Notes: generated from the letters alone by a model not told the origin. A stretch of 49,859 nt of DNA from Phycisphaerales bacterium (GCA_023135165.1 JAGLTS010000056.1:1-49859); one strand, 5' to 3'; positions 7,129 through 16,277 are shown, numbered from the stretch's first letter. Numbers and translations are program-made.

Positions 7129-8115
7129 ATGTTTGATCGCCCGTTCCGAGGCATTCCGCGCATCGCTGCGATCATCGCTGCCGGTCTGTCGGCGCTGGCC
7201 ATGACCGGCTGCGCGTACAAAGACGCGCCGTACCCCAAGAACCCGTCGGACCCGGGCCACGCCATCCGAATCCAGCAGGCTGGGGTCGTGCTCGAGTACC
7301 GCGCCGACCTGGATCGCGTCATTTTCTTCGGCCCGGTCGGCGGTCCGAACCTCCTGCACACAGTGGAGTTACATCGCACCCCGGCGGACGACGGCTCGTA
7401 CACGTTCTACGGCGGCGGCTACAGTTGGATCGCCCCGCAGCGCGGCGACTTCGGCTGGACCGACGAGGCGGGCGATCCCAAGGATTGGCCGCCTGACCCA
7501 TCAGTGGACCGTGGGCCGATGCGGGTCATCGAGCGAGCGCTGGGCAGCATCACGATGCAAGGCCCGGTCACGCGCAGCGGCTTGCGCGAGCACCTCACGA
7601 TTGCCTTCGTCTCCACGCACCACGTCGATTTCATTCGTGCGATTGAGAACACGACGGATCAGCCTGTCACCGCGGCTGTTTGGTCGATCGCCGCCGTTCG
7701 TCCTGGCGATGTCATTGCGCTGCGCAATGCGGCGATGGCGAATCTTTGGTCGCCCGATAACGCCCACGTGAAGCTCTTCGAATCGGTTGCCATCGGCTGC
7801 GACGGCTGGATGACGATTGCGACCGGTAACCTGCCTTGGCAGGATGGAATCAAGGTGTACGCGGACAGCAACCCGGTCGTGGCGGTGCACACACAAGGGT
7901 GGTGGCTCCTGCGCCAAGGCGTCGAGCGCGATGACGGCGCGCTGCGCAGCGTCGGTGAAGCGCCGGTCGCCTTGTACATCCATCCGGGACTCGGTCTGAT
8001 CGAGGCGGAGTTGTACAGCCCGCTTGAGATGATTGAGCCTGGGGAGCGCATCACCTTCACAGAACATTGGTCACTTATCCCAAGCTCTCAGCCAAACACG
8101 GATGTTCTGCCTTGA
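7129..8115 (+). CDS. lipoprotein, DUF4380-like
   Basis: ATG at 7129 follows AAGGAG by nine bases; an upstream in-frame ATG at 7066 lacks such a site. The 328-residue product has a basic N-terminus, a hydrophobic stretch and a lipobox-like LAMTGC, suggesting lipidation. The mature part is beta-rich with landmarks IQQAGVVLEYRADLDRVIFF, GGYSWIAPQRG and HHVDFIRAIENTTDQPVTAAVW, which resembles DUF4380 proteins that have an aldose-epimerase-like sandwich fold. The substrate is unknown; a carbohydrate-related envelope role is possible but inferred only from the fold resemblance. Confidence 0.7.
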   Translation: MFDRPFRGIPRIAAIIAAGLSALAMTGCAYKDAPYPKNPSDPGHAIRIQQAGVVLEYRADLDRVIFFGPVGGPNLLHTVELHRTPADDGSYTFYGGGYSWIAPQRGDFGWTDEAGDPKDWPPDPSVDRGPMRVIERALGSITMQGPVTRSGLREHLTIAFVSTHHVDFIRAIENTTDQPVTAAVWSIAAVRPGDVIALRNAAMANLWSPDNAHVKLFESVAIGCDGWMTIATGNLPWQDGIKVYADSNPVVAVHTQGWWLLRQGVERDDGALRSVGEAPVALYIHPGLGLIEAELYSPLEMIEPGERITFTEHWSLIPSSQPNTDVLP

Positions 8116-8237
8116 CCGAAGCGCAGCGCACGCGGTAGATTGAAGCGCACCAGCCCGCCAACCATGACTGTTGGCTGAAAAGTCGTCGGGAGGATCCCGT
8201 CGGCGGGGCGTCAGGTGAAGATTGGTGTGACCGCCTG

Positions 8238-8978
8238 ATGAAGAGTCCATCGACTCATCAGCGTCGCGTGATGGAGCCGGAAGCTCTGCCCGCGACTGAC
8301 GCGCAGCCCTGCAAACACAGCGCAATTGACTCAGTCGGTAAGCTGCGCCGGCGCTTCTTCGCCGATGCGGGGGACGCGGTGAAGAGGTACGGCGTACCAG
8401 TTGATCGCATCATCGGGCATCTTCACGAGATCGCCGAGCGCCGGCCTTCGTTCCGCCTTGATGTCGGCCGATTGCACATGACGGATCTTGTTGTCGCCGT
8501 CGCGGCGTGCGATGACCACCTCGGGGCGTGGAACGACATCATCTCAACGCACGAGTCGGTGCTTCACCAGTCCGCTGAGGCGCATCTCGGTGAGATCGAC
8601 GCGCTCATGGCGGTGCGGCGGCTGCTCGCCGAGCTGCGCGGGTGCGATCGGGACACTGCCGGGCCGATGACGTTGCGCTCGTATGCGGGTGATACGTCGC
8701 TTCGCGCCTGGCTGCTTGATCGTCTTGTGGCGACGCTCTGCATACAGTCATCCGCGAGATGTGGTCAGCCTCGCGTCGTGCGGTGCCTGACATCTGTGCG
8801 TCGGTTGCGCCTGGGAGTGCGTCTGATCCACGTGGATGGACTGACGGCACGACAGGCTGCCAGGGTTGTCGGATTGCGGGAGGCGGACCTTCTGCGGGCT
8901 GCATCGCGGCGTGGCATGACGGATGAGCCAGGCGAGCGTCAGCATGGGATGCGCCAAGGCGGGGTGCCGGCAACGTGA
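8238..8978 (+). CDS. RNA polymerase sigma-70-like (ECF-type) protein
   Basis: The 246-residue soluble protein has two segments that recall sigma factors. LRSYAGDTSLRAWLLDRLV is like the region-2 motif LxxYxGxxSLxxWL, and GLTARQAARVVGLREADLLR is like the region-4 helix-turn-helix that reads the -35 box. The protein is rich in Arg and Ala and has no membrane segment. No anti-sigma factor lies beside it. No good ribosome site precedes ATG 8238, and an in-frame ATG 36 bases on is an alternative. The similarity is partial, so it could be a sigma-like regulator and not a working sigma factor. Confidence 0.6.
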   Translation: MKSPSTHQRRVMEPEALPATDAQPCKHSAIDSVGKLRRRFFADAGDAVKRYGVPVDRIIGHLHEIAERRPSFRLDVGRLHMTDLVVAVAACDDHLGAWNDIISTHESVLHQSAEAHLGEIDALMAVRRLLAELRGCDRDTAGPMTLRSYAGDTSLRAWLLDRLVATLCIQSSARCGQPRVVRCLTSVRRLRLGVRLIHVDGLTARQAARVVGLREADLLRAASRRGMTDEPGERQHGMRQGGVPAT

Positions 8979-8998
8979 GGCAGCGCTGCAAAGGGGAC

Positions 8999-9026
8999 TT
9001 GACTTGCCGTGTTGGTGCTTTACGCT
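8999..9026 (+). promoter_or_regulatory. sigma-70-type promoter of tRNA-Phe
   Basis: TTGACT (8999-9004) and TACGCT (9021-9026) are separated by 16 bases and lie about 35 bases before the tRNA. The spacing and consensus match are good for a vegetative promoter. Confidence 0.7.
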
Positions 9027-9061
9027 ACGTGTCCCAGCCGTCTGACGCGGCGGAGTGAGTC

Positions 9062-9134
9062 GGCCAGATAGCTCAGTTGGTAGAGCACGGCACTGAAAAT
9101 GCCGGTGTCCCCGGTTCAAGTCCGGGTCTGGCCA
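9062..9134 (+). tRNA. tRNA-Phe (anticodon GAA)
   Basis: The 73 bases fold into a complete cloverleaf. The acceptor stem is GGCCAGA/TCTGGCC, the D arm is GCTC-AGTTGGTA-GAGC, and the anticodon stem CGGCA/TGCCG holds loop CTGAAAA (anticodon GAA). The T arm is CCCGG-TTCAAGT-CCGGG and the discriminator base is A. The 3' CCA is not encoded. Confidence 0.97.
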
Positions 9135-9156
9135 TTGCATGGCGAACACACACACA

Positions 9157-9180
9157 CGCCCACCGCCCGGTGGGCGTTGT
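9157..9180 (+). terminator. possible terminator after tRNA-Phe
   Basis: CGCCCACC and GGTGGGCG form an 8-bp stem with loop GCCC, followed only by TTGT. The weak T-run makes this uncertain. A short CA repeat lies just upstream. Confidence 0.5.
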
Positions 9181-9321
9181 CGCGCGCAGCCGGTGTGCTC
9201 CTGGTTCGCAACCCGACGAGATGCCCCAGGCCCGGCATCACGGCGGACCAAAGCCCAACCTCGCTGCCTCGGTACAATCGCAGTCGTCGCAACCCGAACC
9301 GCGACGAATGGGAGCCTGGCA

Positions 9322-10020
9322 GTGGATGGACCGGAGACTGACGCGGCATCGACGGAAAGCGCGCCTCAGCCCGGGCGGTTCGTCTTTCACGATGTCGGTT
9401 TCCACGGCGATCTCTACCTGCTGGAACTTGTCGAAGTGATCCTCAGCAGGTGCCTGCTCTTTGTCGAGACGGGCGCAAACGTCGGTTCGACCGTCAGTTA
9501 TGTTGCCGGGAAGCATCCGGATCTTCGCTGCTTGTCCTGCGAGCCGGATGCGGCCGCCTTTCGCCACGTGATTGAGAACACAGCCGACAGTCCCAACGTG
9601 AAGATATCAAACGAGACTTCGGATTCGTTCCTGCGGAACCTGCTCGCGGAGCCGGATGCCCGCGAGGGCGATGTGCTGTTCTGGCTGGATGCGCACGGCT
9701 ACGGTTTTGATTGGCCGTTGCGCGACGAAGTGGCGCTCATTACGTCGCGTTTGGCGCGGGCGTACATGTTGATTGACGATTTCCGCGTGCCTGGGCTGGA
9801 CTGCTTCGGCTACGACCGGCATGAAGAGCAGGTCTGTTCGCTTGAGTTCATCGAGTCCCGCCTTGATGATGCCCATCAGTACCGCGTCTACTACCCCGCC
9901 TACACGGACAGAACGTCATCACATCATCCGCTGCGTGGCTGGGGGCTGATTGAGTTCGGCCACACCGACGAACTGGTCCTGCCGGCCGGGTTGCGGAGAC
10001 GTATCAGGCGGGCGCGCTGA
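9322..10020 (+). CDS. SAM-dependent methyltransferase-like protein
   Basis: GTG at 9322 follows GGGAG by seven bases, giving 232 residues; the frame extends upstream to 9139 without a ribosome site and with Arg/Pro-rich sequence. The core looks like a class I methyltransferase fold. Motif I is FVETGANVGSTVSYVA, the acidic end of strand 2 is LRCLSCEPDAAAF, and a later VLFWLDAHGYG matches the strand-4 region. The segment RAYMLIDDFRVPG resembles FkbM- or cephalosporin-hydroxylase-like enzymes acting on small or cell-surface molecules. The gene ends 16 bases from the convergent permease gene. The substrate cannot be told. Confidence 0.65.
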   Translation: MDGPETDAASTESAPQPGRFVFHDVGFHGDLYLLELVEVILSRCLLFVETGANVGSTVSYVAGKHPDLRCLSCEPDAAAFRHVIENTADSPNVKISNETSDSFLRNLLAEPDAREGDVLFWLDAHGYGFDWPLRDEVALITSRLARAYMLIDDFRVPGLDCFGYDRHEEQVCSLEFIESRLDDAHQYRVYYPAYTDRTSSHHPLRGWGLIEFGHTDELVLPAGLRRRIRRAR

Positions 10021-10036
10021 GGCGGCACCGTGCGTC

Positions 10037-11401
10037 TTAGCCGACCTCGCGTGTCTGGAACAGGGCGACGGCAAGGCTGAGTAATGCAATGATCTCCAAC
10101 AGCGCGTAGAGCGCCACCATGCCCATGTGTCGCGCGGGGATCGGCAACTCTTGGGTGATCGCATCGGTTAGCCAGAAGCTCTGCAGGTTGGGAAGCAGCG
10201 TCCAACCGCCGAGCGCGAGCACGTTGTAGGTCGTTCGGCGGGCGTAGATGCGGTCGCCTTGTCGGATCGCGCGTTTTTGTGACAGGCCGCCCTCATTGAC
10301 GATCTTCAGTCCTGCGGGAAGAAGCTCAGCCAACTCCTCCGGCAAGTGGAGCTCACCGGTCGCGAGGTCCATGTATCGGTGGTATTCGTCGAAGCTGCTT
10401 CTGCGCGGCTTGACGCGCTCGCTGACGACGATTCTTTCCGTGTCGGTGTGCTTTGGCGTGATGATGCCCAGCCCTGCGTTGCGCGGGCCGAAGTAGATCG
10501 GAGCGCCCTCGGTGAGCGATAGCTCCGGCGTGCAGGCGATGAAGTACTCATCTCCATTGTCGGAGAAGTCGCCGTCGCGATCGCTCAGCACGCGCACCTC
10601 TTTGACCACGGCGAGCGTCTCGTTGTTGATGGCGTGCCGACCGAGCAGGTAGTTGCCGAGCAGCCCGAGGAAGAAGACGCCCAGACAGATGGTGAGCGTC
10701 ATGACCTGGCCCAGGCGCGTCGAGGCGGCGAGCGCGACCGCGGTCAATACCAGAATGGCGAGCAGCACCGCGGCGAGGGCGAACATGACCTGAAGGTCCA
10801 GGTCGGTGGTCGGCGACTGGACGACCCACTTCTTGCCGATGATGAGCGTGCCCGCCCAGGCGAGGATCATCAAAGGAAACAGGGCGAGTGAAGCGGTCGA
10901 AGTGAAGACCCAGTTGTAGAAGTAGTTGCACCACACGCCGATGCCCAGCGACAGCCCCAACGCAAGGAGCGAGAAGATGAGCACGGGTTGATCGAGCTTG
11001 TCCCGCGCGGTGGACATCACCTCGTGGCGCATGGCCAGGAGGAAGTAGATCATCATGATCAGGATCGCCATGGTGATCGCGCCAGCCACGCCGATGTACT
11101 TGCCGATGACGAAGACCGGCCGCCCGATCGGCTTGGAGACGACGGTGAGAACAGTCTTGTTTTCGATCTCCTTGGCGAGAACGGATGTGGCGAGGAAGGC
11201 TGAAAGGACCACGCCGCAGCCGAAGATCGCCCCCATGCACATGTCGAGGAAGAGCTTGTTGTCGTCGGCCATGCTGAACGCCGCGATGCCCACCAGCAGC
11301 ACGGTGATGATGCCCTGACCGAGCAGCAGCACGATGTAGATCGGCTGGCGGATGCTCTCCAGGAACGTGTTGCGGATGATGGCGAGAAGTTGACCGAGCA
11401 T
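10037..11401 (-). CDS. ABC-2 type transporter permease
   Basis: This 454-residue integral membrane protein begins at ATG 11401 (MLGQLLAIIRNTFLES). N-terminal helices surround an ABC-2 permease signature: LAKEIENKTVLTVVSKP followed by VIGKYIGV. A long non-membrane region rich in charged residues (about residues 255-400) precedes a final helix near the C-terminus, so a large domain probably projects to one side. No ATPase gene is adjacent on this strand; the nearest one is in the divergent operon (16278). Its VSKP-R-GK-IGV motif matches that of the permease at 17639, so the two may be homologous subunits of one transporter. Confidence 0.85.
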   Translation of the reverse strand: MLGQLLAIIRNTFLESIRQPIYIVLLLGQGIITVLLVGIAAFSMADDNKLFLDMCMGAIFGCGVVLSAFLATSVLAKEIENKTVLTVVSKPIGRPVFVIGKYIGVAGAITMAILIMMIYFLLAMRHEVMSTARDKLDQPVLIFSLLALGLSLGIGVWCNYFYNWVFTSTASLALFPLMILAWAGTLIIGKKWVVQSPTTDLDLQVMFALAAVLLAILVLTAVALAASTRLGQVMTLTICLGVFFLGLLGNYLLGRHAINNETLAVVKEVRVLSDRDGDFSDNGDEYFIACTPELSLTEGAPIYFGPRNAGLGIITPKHTDTERIVVSERVKPRRSSFDEYHRYMDLATGELHLPEELAELLPAGLKIVNEGGLSQKRAIRQGDRIYARRTTYNVLALGGWTLLPNLQSFWLTDAITQELPIPARHMGMVALYALLEIIALLSLAVALFQTREVG

Positions 11402-11506
11402 GGCGGGTTCCGGTTCCTGCGGCAGTCGGCGGCGCGGGCTGCCGGGGGGAGTGTATCTTGCCACCGATCCGATGCACTTTCCAGTGCCGGGCTTGATTCA
11501 CTCCCG

Positions 11507-11593
11507 AGCCGGGCTGTTTTCGCCCGGCTGACTGGACATCCGGGCCTGGTCCGGGGAAGATGACCCGTTACTGGGAATCCGGAGCTGACCGGA
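11507..11593 (+). promoter_or_regulatory. hairpin-rich leader of the SPFH/ABC gene row
   Basis: In the 279-base gap between the divergent permease and the first SPFH gene lie three hairpins. The first is a perfect 8-bp stem AGCCGGGC/GCCCGGCT (11507-11529), then CCGG/CCGG (11540-11554) and TCCGG/CCGGA (11578-11593). None has a T-run. They could be leader RNA structure or operator repeats built on CCGG. No clear -35/-10 pair was found. Confidence 0.4.
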
Positions 11594-11680
11594 GCAATAG
11601 ACCAAGGTTCATGGAACGCCGTCTACGCGAGGATCGAATGGAGCGAGGCGAGCCATCCGGAGCCGGTGGGTGACCAGACG

Positions 11681-13762
11681 ATGAGATCAGACGAACTAAC
11701 CTATTCACGGGCCGTGCACGTCAGCGTGTTGGGCTTCTCCGCGCAGTTCGTGCTGGCGTTCGTGGTGTTGCTGTACGCCATCTTCGCGGTGGCGGGGGAT
11801 GGGATTGACCGGACGGGGTTGACCGTTTTCTTCCTCGCCATCGGTGGCCTGCTGCCTTGGCTGGGGCTGATCCTCATCTTCCATCAGCATCGGCTCGACG
11901 CGATCGAAGCGCTCGAGGCGGAGCGATTCGCCGCAGCCGAGACATCGTCGGTGTTTGAGCATGCTGACGATCTGCGCATCGCGCAGCGCCGGTTGGCGGC
12001 AATGTACAAATTCCTGCTGCCGGCCATCAGTTTGGGGTTGGCGGCATACCTGGTCGGAATTGGGCTGTGGCGTCTGAGCGTCGGGAAGCTCTTTGTCGAC
12101 ATCGAGCTGTACCAGCCTTCGCAAGCGCCCGGGTGGGGCGTCGCGCTGGGGATGATCATCGGGCTGGTCGGTTTCGTTCTCGCCAGCTTCGTTGCCGGGA
12201 TGGCCAACCAGCAGGCATGGCAGAATCTGCGAGGCGGGGCGGGGGCGATCGTCGGAACCGCGCTGGCTGCCTTTGTCATGGCGGTCGCCCTCGGCATCGA
12301 GATGCTCGGCTACGACTGGGCTGCGCGTTACCTCCAGGTCATCTTGCCCGGGTACATGATCGTCCTTGGCATTGAGATCATCCTCAACTTCCTGCTGAAC
12401 GTGTATCGGCCTCGTACGCGCGGTGAGATTCCAAGGCCGGCCTTCGACTCCCAAATCCTCGCGCTCATCGCGCAGCCGCAGTCCGTCGCTCAATCCGTCA
12501 GCTCGGCGCTGAGCTACCAGTTCGGCTTCGAGGTCGGCGAAACGTGGTTCTACCAACTCCTCTCACGCACCGTTGTATCGCTTGCGACACTCGCCCTGTT
12601 GGTCATCTGGGGCCTGTCATGCCTGGTCATCGTCGAACCCAACGAGGAAGCGATCATCACGAGGTTCGGCCGAATCGTGCGGGACGAGACGGTCCAGGCG
12701 TCCGGGCTGCATCTCAAGGCACCTTGGCCGATCGAGCGCGTCGAACGATTTGAATCGATGCGAGTCCATCAGATCCAGCTCGCCAGCCAGCCTGAGCTGG
12801 GCATCGACGAGCCAATCTTGTGGACCAACGATCACGCGATGAACCCGACGGACTACATCATCGTCGCGCCGAGTCTGTACGACGAGCAGGAGACCGGCGA
12901 CGAGTCGCAACGCGACATCTCGCTGATGAACGCGGAAGTTCCGGTGCAGTATCGGATCAAAGACATTCTTCGATTTGTCAAGCTCGCGCCGGAGCGGGAT
13001 CGCGATGAACTGCTCAAGGCGGCCGCCACGCGCGAGCTGACGCGGTACATGGCGACGCGCGAGGTCGATGAGATCCTCGGGCCGAGGCGAGCCGAAATCG
13101 GGCGAGAGCTTCAGCGGCGCATCCAGGCTGCGTTCGACCGCCTCGGGCCGGTGGTGGGTGACGACGGAACGCGCGCCGGCGCCGGAGTCGAGGTCGTGTT
13201 TGTCGGCTTGGCCAACGCACACCCACCCAATGATGAGGATCACAAGGTCGCTGAATCATTCCAGGCTGTCGTCCAAGCGACGCAGGAGCAGATCAAGCTC
13301 GAAGAGGAAGGTAAAAAAGAGGAAATCCGGTTGCTGGCGGCTGCGGCGGGGAGCGCCGAGCGATCGCAAAACCTCATTGCGGCGATCGACGCACTCAAGG
13401 ATATGCAACGAGACGGCGCGGACCGGGACACCATCGAGAACCAGCATCAGATCATCAACGATCTCCTCAGAGAAGCAGGCGGCAGAGCAGCGCAGGCCAT
13501 CGCCAAAGCCCGAGCGCTTCGCTGGGATCGTCACATGACCGGAAAGGCTCGGTTCGTCGAGTTTGAGGGACGCCTCGAAGCGTACGCCTCAGCGCCCACC
13601 CTGTACATCTGGCGCCAGATTCTCGATGTATACAAGAACGGCCTGGGGCAGACGCGCGTCTTCTTCAACGCCACCGACGCGAAGCCGCATATCCGCATCG
13701 ATCTGCTCAGGGAGGACTACCAAGTCCCGATTCAAGCCGGCGATTCGGACATGGGAGAGTAA
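11681..13762 (+). CDS. SPFH/band 7 (HflK-like) protein with a polytopic N-terminal extension
   Basis: The start is put at ATG 11681, giving 693 residues; GTG at 11666 is an alternative, and neither has a strong ribosome site. Residues 1-295 hold about six hydrophobic segments (roughly 14-36, 45-67, 110-130, 152-172, 188-208, 218-240). A seventh at 297-318 runs straight into an SPFH domain: VEPNEEAIITRFGRIV, HLKAPWPIERVERF, and further on VPVQYRIKDILRFV. A charged helical region (EEEGKKEEIRLLAAAAGSAE) follows. E. coli HflK has a single N-terminal helix, so the six extra segments are unusual. SPFH proteins form large rings or cages at membranes. The next gene starts three bases after the stop. 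Confidence 0.8.
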   Translation: MRSDELTYSRAVHVSVLGFSAQFVLAFVVLLYAIFAVAGDGIDRTGLTVFFLAIGGLLPWLGLILIFHQHRLDAIEALEAERFAAAETSSVFEHADDLRIAQRRLAAMYKFLLPAISLGLAAYLVGIGLWRLSVGKLFVDIELYQPSQAPGWGVALGMIIGLVGFVLASFVAGMANQQAWQNLRGGAGAIVGTALAAFVMAVALGIEMLGYDWAARYLQVILPGYMIVLGIEIILNFLLNVYRPRTRGEIPRPAFDSQILALIAQPQSVAQSVSSALSYQFGFEVGETWFYQLLSRTVVSLATLALLVIWGLSCLVIVEPNEEAIITRFGRIVRDETVQASGLHLKAPWPIERVERFESMRVHQIQLASQPELGIDEPILWTNDHAMNPTDYIIVAPSLYDEQETGDESQRDISLMNAEVPVQYRIKDILRFVKLAPERDRDELLKAAATRELTRYMATREVDEILGPRRAEIGRELQRRIQAAFDRLGPVVGDDGTRAGAGVEVVFVGLANAHPPNDEDHKVAESFQAVVQATQEQIKLEEEGKKEEIRLLAAAAGSAERSQNLIAAIDALKDMQRDGADRDTIENQHQIINDLLREAGGRAAQAIAKARALRWDRHMTGKARFVEFEGRLEAYASAPTLYIWRQILDVYKNGLGQTRVFFNATDAKPHIRIDLLREDYQVPIQAGDSDMGE

Positions 13763-13765
13763 GAC

Positions 13766-14779
13766 ATGGACAAAGCCGTCAAGTTCGCGTTGTTCGGCCT
13801 GGTGCTGATCGTGCTGATCTTGTTCATGACGACCTACACCGTCCGCTACGATCAGTTCGTCATCGTGACGACGTTCGGCAAGGTGTCGGAGGCGTCGCAC
13901 GCGCGCGAGCAGGGCTTGCACTTCAAGCTGCCCACGCCAATTCAGCGCGTTCGCCGGCTCGACAAGCGCACCCGCGTCTTGGAGAGCAGGCTTGAGGATC
14001 ATCAAACCAAGGATCACCAGCAGATCACGCTGCGAGCGTACCTGGCTTGGCGAATCAGCGATCCGGTTCGATACTTCCAGTCCTACTCGGGTCGGCGCGC
14101 GGACAGGGATGCGGAGGACACGCTGGACGATCGACTCCGCTCCGCGATGGGGAGCGTGAGCGAGTACGAGTTCGCGGAGTTGCTGGCGCCGGTTGAGGCC
14201 GATTCCAAACTCGATGAGTTGGAACAGAAGTTGCTAAGCCGTGTTCGCAAGGCGGAGGATGACCAGCTCACGCTCAAAGAAGAGCTTGGCATCGAGATCG
14301 TGGATGTGGGAATCACGCGCATCATCCTGCCCGAAACGACGACTAAGAAGGTCTTTCAGAGGATGCGGGCTGTGCGAGAGCGCCTGGCTGAGAGCGCGCT
14401 GTCCAAAGGCGAAGCGCTCAAGGGCGAGATCATCAATCGCGCGGACTCGAACGCCAAATCGATCCTGAGTTACGCCGCCGGGCTTGCAGCGGAGATCAGA
14501 GCCCGAGGCGACCGCGAGGCCACGCCTTGGATCGCCAAGATGTCGCAGGATGAAGAGTTGGCGATGTACACGCTGGCTGTCGAGGCGATCGAGAGCATGG
14601 TGACCAAGCAGGCGACACTGATCGTGTCGATGAAGGACTTCCCGTTCAACCTGTGGTCGCCGACGGTGTTGCAGGGCGAGCAAGGACATGACCGGATTCC
14701 GACGCCGCCGATGATCGGCGAGGCGGATGAGGCAGAAGCGCAGCCGGTCGAACAGGACGAACCCGAAGATACGAGGTGA
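13766..14779 (+). CDS. SPFH/band 7 protein, HflC-like
   Basis: The 337-residue product has the standard HflC layout. An N-terminal helix (about residues 7-26, FALFGLVLIVLILFM) leads into an SPFH domain that begins YTVRYDQFVIVTTFGKV, with GLHFKLPTPIQRVRRLDKR and ITLRAYLAWRISDP typical of HflC. A long helical part (KVFQRMRAVRERLAESALSK, then GEALKGEIINRADS) follows, and an acidic tail ends the protein. HflC with HflK forms a cage around FtsH in E. coli; no FtsH is encoded in this window. It is tightly packed between two other SPFH genes. The HflC family call is firm; a role as FtsH modulator is not supported by context. Confidence 0.88.
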   Translation: MDKAVKFALFGLVLIVLILFMTTYTVRYDQFVIVTTFGKVSEASHAREQGLHFKLPTPIQRVRRLDKRTRVLESRLEDHQTKDHQQITLRAYLAWRISDPVRYFQSYSGRRADRDAEDTLDDRLRSAMGSVSEYEFAELLAPVEADSKLDELEQKLLSRVRKAEDDQLTLKEELGIEIVDVGITRIILPETTTKKVFQRMRAVRERLAESALSKGEALKGEIINRADSNAKSILSYAAGLAAEIRARGDREATPWIAKMSQDEELAMYTLAVEAIESMVTKQATLIVSMKDFPFNLWSPTVLQGEQGHDRIPTPPMIGEADEAEAQPVEQDEPEDTR

Positions 14780-14786
14780 TTCCGCG

Positions 14787-16223
14787 GTGAACGAGAATCA
14801 GGACAACACGGGTTCGACCGCGCCGGAGCACGATCCGCGCGACGATGAGCAGCAGGCGCTGGCGGAGCACGGGATCACCGTCGAGCCAGGCGGGGCGTCC
14901 GAGCCGGAGTCAGCCCGACGCGCCGCGTCGATCACGCTTCGGCGCGACAGCGATGACGACCGGGCTGTGTCGCTCGATCCAGCCCATCAGTCGCTCAACC
15001 AGGCGCTTCGCGCCAGCTTCACGCTTCTCAAACTTGTCATGGTGGTGCTGTTCATCCTCTTCGTGACGTCCGGGTTCAGGACGATCCAGGAAGGTCAGCG
15101 AGGTCTCCGGCTCGTCTTCGGCGCGATCCAGGATGACGATGCGGTCGGCTCGGGCGCGATCTGGACATACCCCCAGCCGATCGGCGAGCTGGTCATCGTG
15201 CGCACCGACACCCAGAACATGACGATCACCAGTTTCCTCCCGAACCGTCGTGGTCAGACGGATGCGGATTGGAGTCAGATTCGGCGTTCGCCGAGTGCCG
15301 GCCTGATCCCCGGACAGGACGGATACGTCCTGACATCCGACGGGAACATCGTCCACGCCGGTTGGACCGTCACGTATCGGTTCGACGATGTCGTCAAACT
15401 GGAACGGAACATCGCGCGCACAAGCGTCGACGATGTCATCCGTGTGGCGATGGAGCGTGGCGTCGTGCATGCGATCGCTCGCACGACCATCGACAATCCG
15501 GATGAAGAGGTATACGACATTCTGTTGGGATCGGGCGAAGCGATCGTCTCGATGGTGCGGCGCAAGGCGCAGTCGGTGCTGGACGGGCTGGACAGCGGGA
15601 TCAAGATCACGAGCGTGACGCTCAAGGATGCGATGCCGCCGTTGGGCATTCGCACCTATTTCGAGCAGGTGTCCAACGCTCGAAGCGAGGCCCGCAGACA
15701 GGAGCAGGAAGCGAGGCAGTCGGCTGAGGCCACGCTCCAGCGCGTCGCTGGTCCCGCCTACCCTCGGCTTGTCGAGTTGATTGATCGCTACGACCGCGAT
15801 CTGTCGGACAACGATGAGGCGAGAGCTGATGCAACGCTTGCCCGCATCAACGCCATCCTCGATGGGCATCCGCTCGAAGAGGATGCCGGCGTCTACGTGT
15901 CCGGCGAGGTTCCGCAACGGCTCGAACGGGCGAGGGCATACCACAACCGCGTCGTGCAACAAGCGAGAATCGACTACGAGCGTTTCCAGGCGGCGCTTGA
16001 CCAGTTCCGTGAAGCGCCCGACTACACGATCATGAAGTACTGGCACGAGGCGTTTCTTGCTATCTCCGAGAAGGAGACAACGCAGAAGATCATCGTCCCG
16101 GAGGGCGCCGATACGATCGAGATCATCATCAGCACGGACCCGGATGTGGCGCGGGATATCGAGGCGGAGCGCCGAGAGACGGGCCGGAGCAGGCGTCAGA
16201 CCGAGTACGAGGAGAGCCTGTAA
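14787..16223 (+). CDS. SPFH/band 7 protein, HflK-like, third of the set
   Basis: GTG at 14787 lies just past the previous stop (GAGGTGA acts as ribosome site) and gives 478 residues. The N-terminal 75 residues are charged and probably disordered, then one membrane helix (about 81-100, LVMVVLFILFVTSGF). An SPFH domain follows: TIQEGQRGLRLVFGAI, GAIWTYPQPIGELVIV, VLTSDGNIVHAGWTVTYRF. After it comes a long helical, Glu/Arg-rich region with EARRQEQEARQSAEATLQRV, typical of HflK. The C-terminal 60 residues include EKETTQKIIVPEGADTIEI. Having three different SPFH proteins in a row suggests a mixed scaffold. It is unlikely to be a simple HflKC pair. Confidence 0.82.
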   Translation: MNENQDNTGSTAPEHDPRDDEQQALAEHGITVEPGGASEPESARRAASITLRRDSDDDRAVSLDPAHQSLNQALRASFTLLKLVMVVLFILFVTSGFRTIQEGQRGLRLVFGAIQDDDAVGSGAIWTYPQPIGELVIVRTDTQNMTITSFLPNRRGQTDADWSQIRRSPSAGLIPGQDGYVLTSDGNIVHAGWTVTYRFDDVVKLERNIARTSVDDVIRVAMERGVVHAIARTTIDNPDEEVYDILLGSGEAIVSMVRRKAQSVLDGLDSGIKITSVTLKDAMPPLGIRTYFEQVSNARSEARRQEQEARQSAEATLQRVAGPAYPRLVELIDRYDRDLSDNDEARADATLARINAILDGHPLEEDAGVYVSGEVPQRLERARAYHNRVVQQARIDYERFQAALDQFREAPDYTIMKYWHEAFLAISEKETTQKIIVPEGADTIEIIISTDPDVARDIEAERRETGRSRRQTEYEESL

Positions 16224-16277
16224 TCGGGTGAGGCGCGCGGGTCGTCCTGGAATTCGCCTCCCTGGGAGTAGTTGTCA

